38,133 nt of DNA from a virus. The stretch covers positions 1-38,133 of IMG/VR virus record IMGVR_UViG_3300028653_000593; one strand, given 5' to 3'. Below, piece by piece: positions 1 to 6,146 of this stretch. How positions within the stretch are numbered: position 1 is the stretch's first letter; each line of letters opens with the position of its first letter. The notes under the pieces are model-generated. The model saw only the letters and a program-made list of their open reading frames with translations, did not search any database and had not been told where the DNA came from. The translations under genes were made by a program, and so were the position numbers.

Positions 1-35
1 GTCATAGTACTCTTACGGATGTTCCATCGGCCCTT
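1..35 (+). repeat. DGR variable repeat VR1 (partial)
   Basis: This matches the template repeat at 744-804 from its middle to its end. Codons CAT AGT ACT CTT ACG GAT stand where the template has AAT AAT ACT AAT ACG AAT, so all changes are at template adenines. The 3' end carries the TCGGCCCTT block shared by all three variable repeats but not by the template. Confidence 0.85.
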
Positions 36-110
36 TATTTAAAATCTGAAAAATTGGCTGTATTCTGTGGCAAAAAATTTATTCATTTATATAAAGATTA
101 TTATCAATAA
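1..110 (+). CDS. DGR target protein, 3' end only (5' cut by window edge)
   Basis: Open frame from the left edge (frame of position 3) to TAA at 108-110. The visible 35 residues begin inside a variable repeat (HSTLTDVPSAL) and continue as a conserved tail ending in LYKDYYQ. The tail is of the same kind as those of the two complete paralogues at 165-719 and 1926-2366: it follows the variable repeat by about 25 residues and ends in an aromatic-rich helix. It is therefore a third target of the retroelement encoded at 904-1872. Its N-terminal part and start lie outside the window. The target function is not known; a role in binding a variable ligand such as a host surface molecule is inference from other DGR systems. 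Confidence 0.8.
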   Translation, partial: HSTLTDVPSALYLKSEKLAVFCGKKFIHLYKDYYQ

Positions 111-112
111 AA

Positions 113-144
113 TTTGGTAGATTGAAATTTTTTATGTACCTTTG
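113..144 (+). promoter_or_regulatory. Bacteroidota-type promoter
   Basis: TTTG at 113-116, a 20-base spacer, and TACCTTTG at 137-144 match the -33/-7 consensus of Bacteroidota primary sigma. The element lies 20 bases before the ATG at 165 and probably drives the target gene and, by read-through, the template RNA and reverse transcriptase. Confidence 0.8.
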
Positions 145-164
145 TAATCATCTAAAAGAAAAAT

Positions 165-719
165 ATGAAAAATCAAACAATTAGTAGAGACAACCTTAAA
201 GAAATTTATAACATTGCTTGTTCTGGTTGGAAAACCAAGATTGAAGATTATGCTAAAAGAAATCCATTTGAAAATGAAATTTCTTTTACACAATCTGAAG
301 TTGATGAGATGTTTAAAGCATCTGATGAGAAGCAAACTAATGTTTTGAAGAAATTTTTCTCAATACCAAAAAATATTAGAGATCGAGTAAAATCGTTTTT
401 GGATGCTTGCAAGGTTCTCGATCTCAACCCAAAAGAAGTTTATCATTCCAATGATACACCTGATGAAGTTGCATTTAAGAAGCTTAAGGTAATTATCAAA
501 GCCCTAAATGAAGGTTGGTATCCAAACTGGAAAGACGAAAATGAAGCGAAATGGTATAATTACTTTAGAATGAAGGGCGGTTTTTCGTTTTATGATGCTT
601 CTTATCATTTTACTAGTACTTATACGGCTGTTCCATCGGCCCTTTGTCTTAGAAGCCAAGAACTTGCAAAATATGTCATTGAAATTGCGTTAGAAGAATA
701 TAAAGAATACTACTCATAA
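165..719 (+). CDS. DGR target protein (184 aa) with internal variable region
   Basis: A soluble 184-residue protein with no signal peptide or membrane segment. The N-terminal half is charged and helical. Residues 105-135 (AFKKLKVIIKALNEGWYPNW, then an aromatic stretch) are shared with the 1926-2366 paralogue. Residues 139-160 are encoded by a variable repeat, and the C-terminal tail (RSQELAKYVIEIALEEYKEYY) is again conserved in pattern. Relative to the template, the variable residues are F142, A145, S146, H148, F149, S151, Y153 and A155. The variable region is not at the very C-terminus, unlike many C-type-lectin DGR targets, so I do not assign that fold. The start at 165 follows a strong promoter by 20 bases. 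The gene lies directly upstream of the template repeat and reverse transcriptase. Confidence 0.85.
   Translation: MKNQTISRDNLKEIYNIACSGWKTKIEDYAKRNPFENEISFTQSEVDEMFKASDEKQTNVLKKFFSIPKNIRDRVKSFLDACKVLDLNPKEVYHSNDTPDEVAFKKLKVIIKALNEGWYPNWKDENEAKWYNYFRMKGGFSFYDASYHFTSTYTAVPSALCLRSQELAKYVIEIALEEYKEYYS
579..645 (+). repeat. DGR variable repeat VR2 (67 bp)
   Basis: Aligned with the template at 744-804, it starts with the shared GGTTTTTCGT and ends in TCGGCCCTT. Eleven or so substitutions fall on template adenines (for example ACT to GCT, AAT to TCT, AAT to TTT, AAT to GCT). Non-adenine positions in the core are unchanged. It is 6 bases longer than the template and the other repeats, with one extra ACT-nnT unit. 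Confidence 0.9.
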
Positions 720-903
720 AAGGGTTGTGTGCCAAACGGATGCGGTTTTTCGTATTATGATACTAATTATAATAATACTAATACGAATGTTCCATCAGCA
801 ACTTGCTTAAACATAACGGCACAGACCTTACCAACATGGTAAAAAATTACATAATTTAGTTAGGTGTTAGTATCTGCGGAAAACGCTCCTATTAAAGCAA
901 AGG
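720..903 (+). ncRNA. Putative DGR template RNA region between target gene and RT
   Basis: This 184-base stretch has no supported CDS and contains the template repeat. Known DGRs transcribe the template with flanking sequence that folds and binds the RT complex. The segment downstream of TR (805-903) includes short complementary runs around GTATCTGCGGAAAACGC, but I cannot fold it here. No TAnnTTTG promoter is visible inside, so it is probably transcribed from 137-144. Confidence 0.5.
744..804 (+). repeat. DGR template repeat (TR)
   Basis: This 61-bp sequence lies about 100 bases upstream of the reverse transcriptase. It is similar to the three variable repeats but has five AAT codons in register where the targets have CAT, TTT, AGT, GAT, TAT, CTT or GCT. 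AAY codons at the diversified positions are a known TR hallmark, because adenine mutagenesis there reaches many amino acids without stops. The 3' end (TCAGCAACTT) differs from TCGGCCCTT in all three variable repeats, as expected for an IMH*/IMH pair. It is not within a credible gene: the frame is open locally but has no start. Confidence 0.9.
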
Positions 904-1872
904 ATGAAGAGAGTAGGAAATCTTTACAATGACATTTGTGATATTGAAAACTTGGAACTGGCTGATTTAAAAGCTAGGAAGAGTAAACGTAATAGATATG
1001 ATGTTGTTTTACATGACAAAGAAAAAGATTTAAATATTTTAAAATTAAATGAAGCACTATTAAATAAAACTTTTAGAACTTCAACATATAAAACGTTTAA
1101 AATCTTCGAAGGTAAGGAACGAATAATTTCCAGCTTACCTTATTATCCAGATAGGATTGTTCATCATGCAATAATGAACAAATTAGAACCTATCTTCACA
1201 TCTTTGTTTACTTCCAATACTTATAGCTGTATTAAAGGAAGAGGCATTCATGGGGCAGCTAATGCCCTTAAAAAAGCACTCAAGGATGTTCCTAATACAA
1301 CTTATTGTCTGAAGATTGATATCAAACAATTCTATCCAAGTATTGATCATGAGATATTAAAACAAATCATTAGACGAAAAATCAAGGATAAAGATTTGTT
1401 ATGGTTGTTAGATGAGATTATTGATAGTGCTGATGGTATTCCAATTGGTAATTATTTAAGTCAATACTTTGCTAATTTATATCTAACTTATTTTGATCAT
1501 TGGTTGAAAGAGGTTAAAGGTGTAAAATATTGTTTTAGATATGCTGATGATATTGTCATATTATCTGGTAGTAAAGCCTATTTGCATGCTTTGTTAGCTG
1601 AAATGAGAGAGTATCTTGGAAGCAAATTAAAATTGACTATAAAAGACAACTATCAAGTCTTTATGGTTGAAATCAGAGGAATAGATTTTGTTGGTTATGT
1701 ATTCTTTCATACTCATGTATTGCTTAGAAAATCAATCAAAAAGAGCTTTGCTAGAATGATGTATAAACGAAGAAAGATAAGATCATTTTCAGCATATAGT
1801 GGTTGGTCAATGCATTGTAATGCAAGACATTTAATGAAGAAACTATTAAGTAATAAAACAATGTTGAATTAA
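904..1872 (+). CDS. DGR reverse transcriptase (322 aa)
   Basis: This RNA-dependent DNA polymerase copies the template RNA with adenine errors so that the cDNA can replace variable repeats in target genes. Visible RT motifs are a fingers segment around residues 75-115 (RIISSLPYYPDRIVHHAI, then the KGRGIHGAANAL region), motif A CLKIDIKQFYPSI near 135-147, the DGR-type motif GIPIGNYLSQ at 178-187 (group II and retron RTs have QGxxxSP there) and the catalytic YADD at 213-216. A basic thumb-like tail follows. The length is in the usual DGR RT range. There is no maturase or endonuclease domain. No Avd-like accessory protein is recognisable in the window; it could lie to the left. The start at 904 (ATG) follows the template RNA directly. 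Confidence 0.95.
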   Translation: MKRVGNLYNDICDIENLELADLKARKSKRNRYDVVLHDKEKDLNILKLNEALLNKTFRTSTYKTFKIFEGKERIISSLPYYPDRIVHHAIMNKLEPIFTSLFTSNTYSCIKGRGIHGAANALKKALKDVPNTTYCLKIDIKQFYPSIDHEILKQIIRRKIKDKDLLWLLDEIIDSADGIPIGNYLSQYFANLYLTYFDHWLKEVKGVKYCFRYADDIVILSGSKAYLHALLAEMREYLGSKLKLTIKDNYQVFMVEIRGIDFVGYVFFHTHVLLRKSIKKSFARMMYKRRKIRSFSAYSGWSMHCNARHLMKKLLSNKTMLN

Positions 1873-1873
1873 A

Positions 1874-1905
1874 TTTGGTTGTTTCAATTTTTTTTCATAC
1901 CTTTG
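1874..1905 (+). promoter_or_regulatory. Bacteroidota-type promoter
   Basis: TTTG 1874-1877, 20-base spacer, TACCTTTG 1898-1905. It sits immediately after the RT stop and 20 bases before the ATG at 1926, so the second complete target gene has its own promoter. Confidence 0.8.
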
Positions 1906-1925
1906 TGTCCTAAACAAAACTCAAC

Positions 1926-2366
1926 ATGAAAATAGATATCAATGGTGTTTCAATCACCTTAACTGATGAACAATTAGCTGAAATAGCTAGACAGACTAGT
2001 AAAATTAAATCTTACAAGGATATTACATCCTTTGATAAGGCTTGCGAACAACAAAACATCAATGTAAGCCAATTCAACTCTAAACTTGATGGTTTAGATA
2101 AGAATGAGATTGCACTTAGAAAACTTAAAATAATTGTTAAGGCAATCCGATCATTTACTAATTGGAAACCAGTTTGGTCTAACACCAATCAACGTAAATA
2201 TAGAGTTTGGTTTGATTTGGAGCAAGGTTTTTCGTCTTATGATACTTATTATAATAATACTGATACGGATGTTCCATCGGCCCTTTATGTAGAAAGTGAA
2301 GATCAAGCTAAGTTTTTAGGAATTACATTTTTGGACTTGTTTAAAGATTATATTCTTGAGGATTAG
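1926..2366 (+). CDS. DGR target protein (146 aa), downstream paralogue
   Basis: A shorter paralogue of the 165-719 product. The N-terminal 65 residues (KIDINGVSITLTDEQLAEIA) differ completely. From about residue 66 the proteins align: EIALRKLKIIVKAI, aromatic KYRVWFDL, the variable stretch at residues 101-120, then a conserved tail (SEDQAKFLGITFLDLFKDYI). Relative to the template, the variable residues are S104, Y108, D113 and D115. The different N-termini joined to one diversified module suggest that the module is reused on different anchors. The gene has its own promoter and is followed by a strong terminator, so it is a single-gene unit. Function is unknown beyond being the diversified product. 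Confidence 0.85.
   Translation: MKIDINGVSITLTDEQLAEIARQTSKIKSYKDITSFDKACEQQNINVSQFNSKLDGLDKNEIALRKLKIIVKAIRSFTNWKPVWSNTNQRKYRVWFDLEQGFSSYDTYYNNTDTDVPSALYVESEDQAKFLGITFLDLFKDYILED
2226..2286 (+). repeat. DGR variable repeat VR3 (61 bp)
   Basis: Same length as the template. Core differences from TR are only A to C, A to T, A to G and A to G, all at template adenines. The 3' block TCGGCCCTT is identical to VR1 and VR2 and different from TR. Confidence 0.9.
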
Positions 2367-2391
2367 TTATTGGTCCTTTTATGATAATGAT

Positions 2392-2422
2392 ATGGGTCTT
2401 TGTAATGAAGACCCATTTTATT
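2392..2422 (+). terminator. Rho-independent terminator
   Basis: Perfect 9-bp stem ATGGGTCTT / AAGACCCAT with a 7-base loop, followed by TTTATTT. It closes the downstream DGR target gene. Confidence 0.85.
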
Positions 2423-2510
2423 TAAAATGGTGTTAATGTAATAAAAATTAACATTACAAAACGTTGCTGATTTATTTGGTGTAAAAAGAAGTACAATAAA
2501 ATATAAAAAC

Positions 2511-3638
2511 ATGGGTGTATATAGTCATTTAAAAGGAAAGAGGGTGTTATGTGCTATGAGTGGAGGTATTGATTCTACTATATCAGCTGTCTTACTCAAA
2601 GAAGATCAAGTTGACGTAATTGGGATCACCATGAAGACATGGGATTATGCTAGTTCTGGTGTTGACATTGCACACAACAAGAGTACAGGATGTTGCTCAT
2701 TGGATGATATTAATGATGCAAGAGAAATTTGTGTTAAGAATGATATCCCACATACAATCTATGATATCCGTAACAGCTTCAATGATTCTGTTATCAACAA
2801 TTTCATTGATGAATATATGGAAGGTAGAACACCTAATCCATGTATCCTATGTAATACTCACATCAAGTGGGGTGCATTATTAAAGATTGCTGATCAATTG
2901 AATTGTGATTATATCGCAACAGGACACTATGCTATTATCAGAAATGAAAATGGTCGTTACATGTTGTCTAGTGGTGTTGATGTAACAAAGGATCAATCTT
3001 ATGTATTGTGGGGACTTACTCAAGAAGTTCTTGCAAGAACCATCTTTCCAGTTGGAGGTTATGAAAAGACTGACATAAGAAAGATGGCTGCTGATAGAGG
3101 TTATGAAGCATTATCCAAGAAGGGAGAAAGCTACGAAATCTGTTTCATCCCAGATAATAACTACCGAGCATTTCTTTCTAGAAAGAGAGAAATCAACAAG
3201 GGTAATTTTATTGATACGGATGGTAAGATAATTGGAACTCATGATGGATTCCCATATTTCACTGTTGGACAAAGACGTGGATTGGGTGTTGGTGATCTTC
3301 CTAGCACTGAACCATTTTATGTAACGGATATCAACCCAAAGACAAATGAAGTGACTCTAGGACTTGAAAAGGACCTTATGAGACAACACATGATTGTCAA
3401 GAAGATAAATACTATCAAGGTTGATTATGATGCATTGGATGGAATGGAAGTCCTTGCTAATGTAAGATATCGTGGTAAGACAACACTAGCTACCTTAACT
3501 TGCTTAGGCAATGATATGGTGCGAGTGGATTTTGCTCACCAAGTTCGAACAATAACAGCTGGCCAATCAACGGTCTTTTACGACCCAAATAACCCATCGG
3601 ATGTAATAGGCGGTGGTCATATCCATGAAGTATTATGA
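2511..3638 (+). CDS. mnmA: tRNA-specific 2-thiouridylase MnmA
   Basis: MnmA makes the 2-thio group on the wobble uridine of Lys, Glu and Gln tRNAs, using ATP and a persulfide. The full length of 375 aa is typical of bacterial MnmA. The PP-loop SGGIDST is at 17-23. The first catalytic cysteine is in TPNPCILCN (C114; C111 is extra), and the second is C211 in GESYEICFI. The 97-residue spacing between C114 and C211 equals that of the E. coli pair. The KTWDYASSG and GCCSLDDINDA segments are of the Bacteroidota subtype, so the gene was probably taken from a host of that phylum. The gene stands alone between two terminators. No good -7 box is seen before it. It may keep wobble thiolation up during infection, or repair tRNAs damaged by host nucleases; both are inference. 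Confidence 0.95.
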   Translation: MGVYSHLKGKRVLCAMSGGIDSTISAVLLKEDQVDVIGITMKTWDYASSGVDIAHNKSTGCCSLDDINDAREICVKNDIPHTIYDIRNSFNDSVINNFIDEYMEGRTPNPCILCNTHIKWGALLKIADQLNCDYIATGHYAIIRNENGRYMLSSGVDVTKDQSYVLWGLTQEVLARTIFPVGGYEKTDIRKMAADRGYEALSKKGESYEICFIPDNNYRAFLSRKREINKGNFIDTDGKIIGTHDGFPYFTVGQRRGLGVGDLPSTEPFYVTDINPKTNEVTLGLEKDLMRQHMIVKKINTIKVDYDALDGMEVLANVRYRGKTTLATLTCLGNDMVRVDFAHQVRTITAGQSTVFYDPNNPSDVIGGGHIHEVL

Positions 3639-3644
3639 TTCAAG

Positions 3645-3680
3645 AAACCCATACAAATTGTATGGGTTTTCTTTATTTTT
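3645..3680 (+). terminator. Rho-independent terminator after mnmA
   Basis: 10-bp stem AAACCCATAC / GTATGGGTTT with a 5-base loop, followed by TCTTTATTTTT. It starts 7 bases after the mnmA stop codon. Confidence 0.85.
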
Positions 3681-3719
3681 GTCGTTTCATAACGATATTT
3701 ATATTAAAATCAGGATAAT

Positions 3720-4277
3720 ATGGATATTAGAAAACGACTTAGAATGGCTTTATTAAATGAAGGTGCTCACAAAAATGAATATGGTTGTGTAATGGTGTTT
3801 TTAGATGCAGATCAAAAACGCTGGAATGAAATGCAAGATATGATCGATGAAGATGATTTATATGATCCCAAGGATGATACTGGATTTGGTAGAGAAACTG
3901 AACCACATGTAACAATCTTATTTGGACTTCACAATAATATTTTAGATAAAGATATTGAAGAAGAAATTGATAGTCTTAAGACACCTAAAATGGCATTTAA
4001 AGGAATTTCTTCTTTTGCAAATCCAAAATTTGATGTATTGAAATTTGATGTTGAAAGTGAAGATTTACATAAAGCAAACAAAAAATTTACAGATAATTTT
4101 CCATATACGAATGATCATCCAAAATATCATCCTCACTGTACAATAGCGTATCTTAAACCTAAGATGGCAGATAAGTACATCAAAAAATTAAAAGAGATGG
4201 TTGACATTGAAATTAAACCAAGTAAATTTGTTTACTCAAAGGCAGATGGAACAAAAAAGAATTACAAATTAAAATAA
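3720..4277 (+). CDS. 2H phosphoesterase (LigT/2'-5' RNA ligase-like)
   Basis: The two signature HxT motifs are present: PHVTILFG (H63, T65) and HCTIAYLK (H139, T141), about 75 residues apart as in the 2H superfamily. Members hydrolyse or transfer 2',3'-cyclic phosphates or 2'-5' linkages. Phage examples include the anti-CBASS enzyme Acb1, which cleaves cyclic nucleotide signals. The protein is 185 aa with no signal peptide. The opening MDIRKRLRMALLNEG resembles short basic leaders seen on various phage proteins. I cannot tell whether the substrate is RNA ends or a cyclic-nucleotide alarm; the location next to mnmA would fit tRNA repair. No clear promoter precedes it. Confidence 0.85.
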   Translation: MDIRKRLRMALLNEGAHKNEYGCVMVFLDADQKRWNEMQDMIDEDDLYDPKDDTGFGRETEPHVTILFGLHNNILDKDIEEEIDSLKTPKMAFKGISSFANPKFDVLKFDVESEDLHKANKKFTDNFPYTNDHPKYHPHCTIAYLKPKMADKYIKKLKEMVDIEIKPSKFVYSKADGTKKNYKLK

Positions 4278-4299
4278 TAAAATTATTTTAAAACCCTTT

Positions 4300-4446
4300 T
4301 TATTTACCTTGACCTACATTTCGTTTAAAGTAATTTTTAGCTTTTTTTGATCTTGATGCTTTGCTTTTAGCATGAATTCCTTTTCTGCTTTTTTTAGCAT
4401 TGGTTATTCTAGTTGAGGTATTACCTGTTTTCAATTGTTTTGCCAT
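4300..4446 (-). CDS. Small basic protein (48 aa)
   Basis: On the minus strand the frame from ATG (4446-4444) to TAA (4302-4300) gives a 48-residue protein very rich in Lys, Arg, Ser and Ala, starting MAKQLKTGNTSTRITNAKKS and ending YFKRNVGQGK. I recognise the pattern (KTGNTS, KKSRKGIHAKSK and the GQG tail) as a small conserved protein of Bacteroidota phages without known function. It could bind nucleic acid. It is one of only two minus-strand genes here and sits in what would otherwise be a 240-base gap. I see no clear promoter for it. Confidence 0.75.
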   Translation of the reverse strand: MAKQLKTGNTSTRITNAKKSRKGIHAKSKASRSKKAKNYFKRNVGQGK

Positions 4447-4472
4447 GATTGGTTTAATTTGCATATAAATAG

Positions 4473-4503
4473 TTGCACTGATACGAAAAAAATAGTATAT
4501 TTG
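4473..4503 (+). promoter_or_regulatory. Bacteroidota-type promoter (weaker -33)
   Basis: TTG 4473-4475, 20-base spacer, TATATTTG 4496-4503 (TAnnTTTG). It lies 17 bases before the ATG at 4521. Confidence 0.6.
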
Positions 4504-4520
4504 CCTAAAAGCTAGATATT

Positions 4521-4808
4521 ATGAAAACTTTATTATTAATAGACATTGATAGTGATCGTCCACAAAAGGTCATTCTTGGGAAACCAAATGAGATTAAACC
4601 ACCAACCAATTTCGAAGAAGCTCAATTATTAGTTAATACAGACGTAGTTTGTGTTTGTGAAGCATTATGTGCTTTAATTGATTTAGCTGATCAAAATGGC
4701 TATTCCAAAAGAGAAGTAATGGTGACAGAAGCCATCAAGAATTTAACTGATTTGTTAAAACCAAAAGATGAGGTTGATAATGAATCTGTTAAGGAGGAAG
4801 AAAAGTAA
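4521..4808 (+). CDS. Hypothetical acidic protein (95 aa)
   Basis: No family recognised. The protein is 95 aa and starts with a hydrophobic beta-like strand (MKTLLLIDIDSD). A central helix with two cysteines (VCVCEALCALIDLADQNG) follows, and the tail is strongly acidic (DEVDNESVKEEEK). It has its own promoter and is followed by another promoter, so it seems to be a single-gene unit. Confidence 0.6.
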   Translation: MKTLLLIDIDSDRPQKVILGKPNEIKPPTNFEEAQLLVNTDVVCVCEALCALIDLADQNGYSKREVMVTEAIKNLTDLLKPKDEVDNESVKEEEK

Positions 4809-4869
4809 TTTTTAATTTATTGTTGCAATAGGGAATATTTATATAAGAGTTGTTTCTACTAAAATAAAA

Positions 4870-4901
4870 TTTGGTTAAATGAATATAAATTTGTACCTTT
4901 G
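4870..4901 (+). promoter_or_regulatory. Bacteroidota-type promoter abutting the start codon
   Basis: TTTG 4870-4873, 20-base spacer, TACCTTTG 4894-4901. Only 2 bases separate it from the ATG at 4904, so the transcript should begin at or just past the start codon (see leaderless finding). Confidence 0.75.
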
Positions 4902-4903
4902 TA

Positions 4904-5137
4904 ATGAAAAAGCTAACTCCAATAATAAAATTTAATGGTGGTAACCCAGTTGCTTTATGTAATCGATGTTACATCATAATGTGTTTTGTATCAAGCAAAG
5001 AAGGTGAAAATTATATTGTTGAAGATATCAATGGCAATAATGAAGGACCGTATATTTCTGAATCAATGTTAGGAAAGGCACCTCCAATATACTGTGACAA
5101 ATGTAAACAACTATTAACCTATTCGGTAAATGAATAA
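4904..5137 (+). CDS. Small zinc-ribbon-like protein (77 aa)
   Basis: Two CxxC pairs, CNRC near residues 19-22 and CDKC near 65-68, flank a short variable middle. This is the layout of a four-cysteine zinc ribbon. The opening IIKFNGGNPVALCNRC resembles small zinc-ribbon proteins common in Bacteroidota phages, whose function is unknown. The ATG at 4904 is only 2 bases past the -7 box. There is no other in-frame ATG before residue 26, so either the mRNA is leaderless or it is translated from longer read-through RNA. It overlaps the next gene by 8 bases. Confidence 0.65.
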   Translation: MKKLTPIIKFNGGNPVALCNRCYIIMCFVSSKEGENYIVEDINGNNEGPYISESMLGKAPPIYCDKCKQLLTYSVNE

Positions 5138-5327
5138 TCAACTAAGTCCAAAAGAAATCGCATTTGAGAAAGCAGAAGCTGTTATTAATTCATGCGTAAA
5201 TCTGGAACACACCAAAGGTGCATCCAGATACATTGATTTATTCATTGATAAGTTCAGTGATTGGATTGCATATACTGATTTGACTTTACTATTGGAACGA
5301 AAAGAGTATTCTATTAAAAATAAATAA
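5130..5327 (+). CDS. Hypothetical helical protein (65 aa)
   Basis: Unknown function. It is a 65-aa helical protein of the pattern EKAEAVINSCVNLEHTKGAS followed by an aromatic IDLFIDKFSDWI. Similar short proteins are common in Bacteroidota phages. The ATG overlaps the end of the zinc-ribbon gene, which suggests translational coupling. Confidence 0.55.
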   Translation: MNNQLSPKEIAFEKAEAVINSCVNLEHTKGASRYIDLFIDKFSDWIAYTDLTLLLERKEYSIKNK

Positions 5328-5333
5328 AGTTTT

Positions 5334-5522
5334 ATGTTACAAGGAACATTTAATAAAGTAATCGTAGGTAAAGAACTCTACCTTTACAATGCTAAAGGCC
5401 AATTAATTTTCAAGCGTTGGATCGATCAAAATCGCTCAGTTGTTTTCAACGGAACTGGAATGCCATATGGCAAAGACACTCTTGTTTCAATAACTGATCA
5501 AGGAACAGTAAAAAAATACTAA
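5334..5522 (+). CDS. Hypothetical protein (62 aa)
   Basis: Unknown. A short beta-rich sequence (FNKVIVGKELYLYNAKGQLI) with no cysteine and no membrane segment. It sits 6 bases after the preceding gene and 1 base before the next in the 4904-5907 unit. It is supported mainly by tight packing. Confidence 0.5.
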   Translation: MLQGTFNKVIVGKELYLYNAKGQLIFKRWIDQNRSVVFNGTGMPYGKDTLVSITDQGTVKKY

Positions 5523-5523
5523 T

Positions 5524-5907
5524 ATGACTTCAGAAACTATTAATATAAGCATACCAGTTGAATTGATTCAAGAGGGTGAAACAGTTTTTATTTCAACAAC
5601 AGAAGAAGCTGAAAAAATTCTAGGTTTTTCAAGTTATGGTGATGGAAAGACAAAAGAAGAAGCTGAGAAGCAATTTTGGAGCATGATCAGATTTATGAAT
5701 GAATACTATAAGGAAAGATCAGATAATCTTGATTGTTGGAAACCCTTTCAAAAAGGTGATTGGAAACACATAGGTGGAACTTGGTTTACTATTTTTGGTA
5801 TTCATGTATATTTTAGAACTGGAAAAGGAATGAAAGGTGGCCGATATATTCCTTTTACAAATCTTAATATTATGATTAATAATCATTGGAGAAAACCTAA
5901 AAAATAA
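5524..5907 (+). CDS. Hypothetical protein (127 aa)
   Basis: Unknown. 127 aa, starting with a beta strand (TINISIPVELIQEGETVFIS). A helix rich in Glu and Lys follows, and the C-terminal half is unusually rich in Trp, Gly and aromatics (GDWKHIGGTWFTIFGIHVYF). It is the last gene of its unit; a new promoter follows within a few bases. Confidence 0.55.
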   Translation: MTSETINISIPVELIQEGETVFISTTEEAEKILGFSSYGDGKTKEEAEKQFWSMIRFMNEYYKERSDNLDCWKPFQKGDWKHIGGTWFTIFGIHVYFRTGKGMKGGRYIPFTNLNIMINNHWRKPKK

Positions 5908-5910
5908 TAC

Positions 5911-5941
5911 TTGTATTTATAAAATAAATATAGTACCTTTG
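5911..5941 (+). promoter_or_regulatory. Bacteroidota-type promoter
   Basis: TTG 5911-5913, 20-base spacer, TACCTTTG 5934-5941. It is 14 bases before the ATG at 5956. A five-codon frame (ATG 5946 to TAA) overlaps the real start and may be translated first. The unit it drives probably runs to the terminator at 10048. Confidence 0.7.
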
Positions 5942-5955
5942 TTATATGAATCACA

Positions 5956-6141
5956 ATGGCTAAAAAGAAAGAAGAAAAAGAAGAAATAAAGCCATCGAAA
6001 TACATACGAATAGCATCTGATGCTCCACAAGATGAATTCAGATTAATAGGTGAACGAGTACAAAGGGGTGAATTGAAATGGGGCTATTTTGCTTCTGATG
6101 GTAATAAAAATTATCACCATTATTTAGTTGTAAAAAAATAA
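5956..6141 (+). CDS. Hypothetical basic protein (61 aa)
   Basis: Unknown. Highly charged N-terminus (MAKKKEEKEEIKPSKYIRIA), then a compact region ending YFASDGNKNYHHYLVVKK. First gene of the 5956-10041 unit; 5 bases separate it from the YqeY-like gene. Confidence 0.5.
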   Translation: MAKKKEEKEEIKPSKYIRIASDAPQDEFRLIGERVQRGELKWGYFASDGNKNYHHYLVVKK

Positions 6142-6146
6142 AACAA

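Noticed and set aside
720-841. A protein-coding reading of the template region (CGFSYYDTNYNNTN...)
   Set aside because: The frame has no start codon, begins just after the preceding stop and ends soon after the repeat. Its target-like peptide is explained by TR/VR homology.
1-2290. Repeated similar segments suggesting a CRISPR-like array or recombination repeats
   Set aside because: The copies lie inside coding frames and far apart, differ only at adenine-derived sites, and sit around an RT gene; the DGR explanation covers them.
2647-2883. A 78-codon + frame inside mnmA
   Set aside because: Overlaps the conserved catalytic part of MnmA and has no start context or family resemblance.
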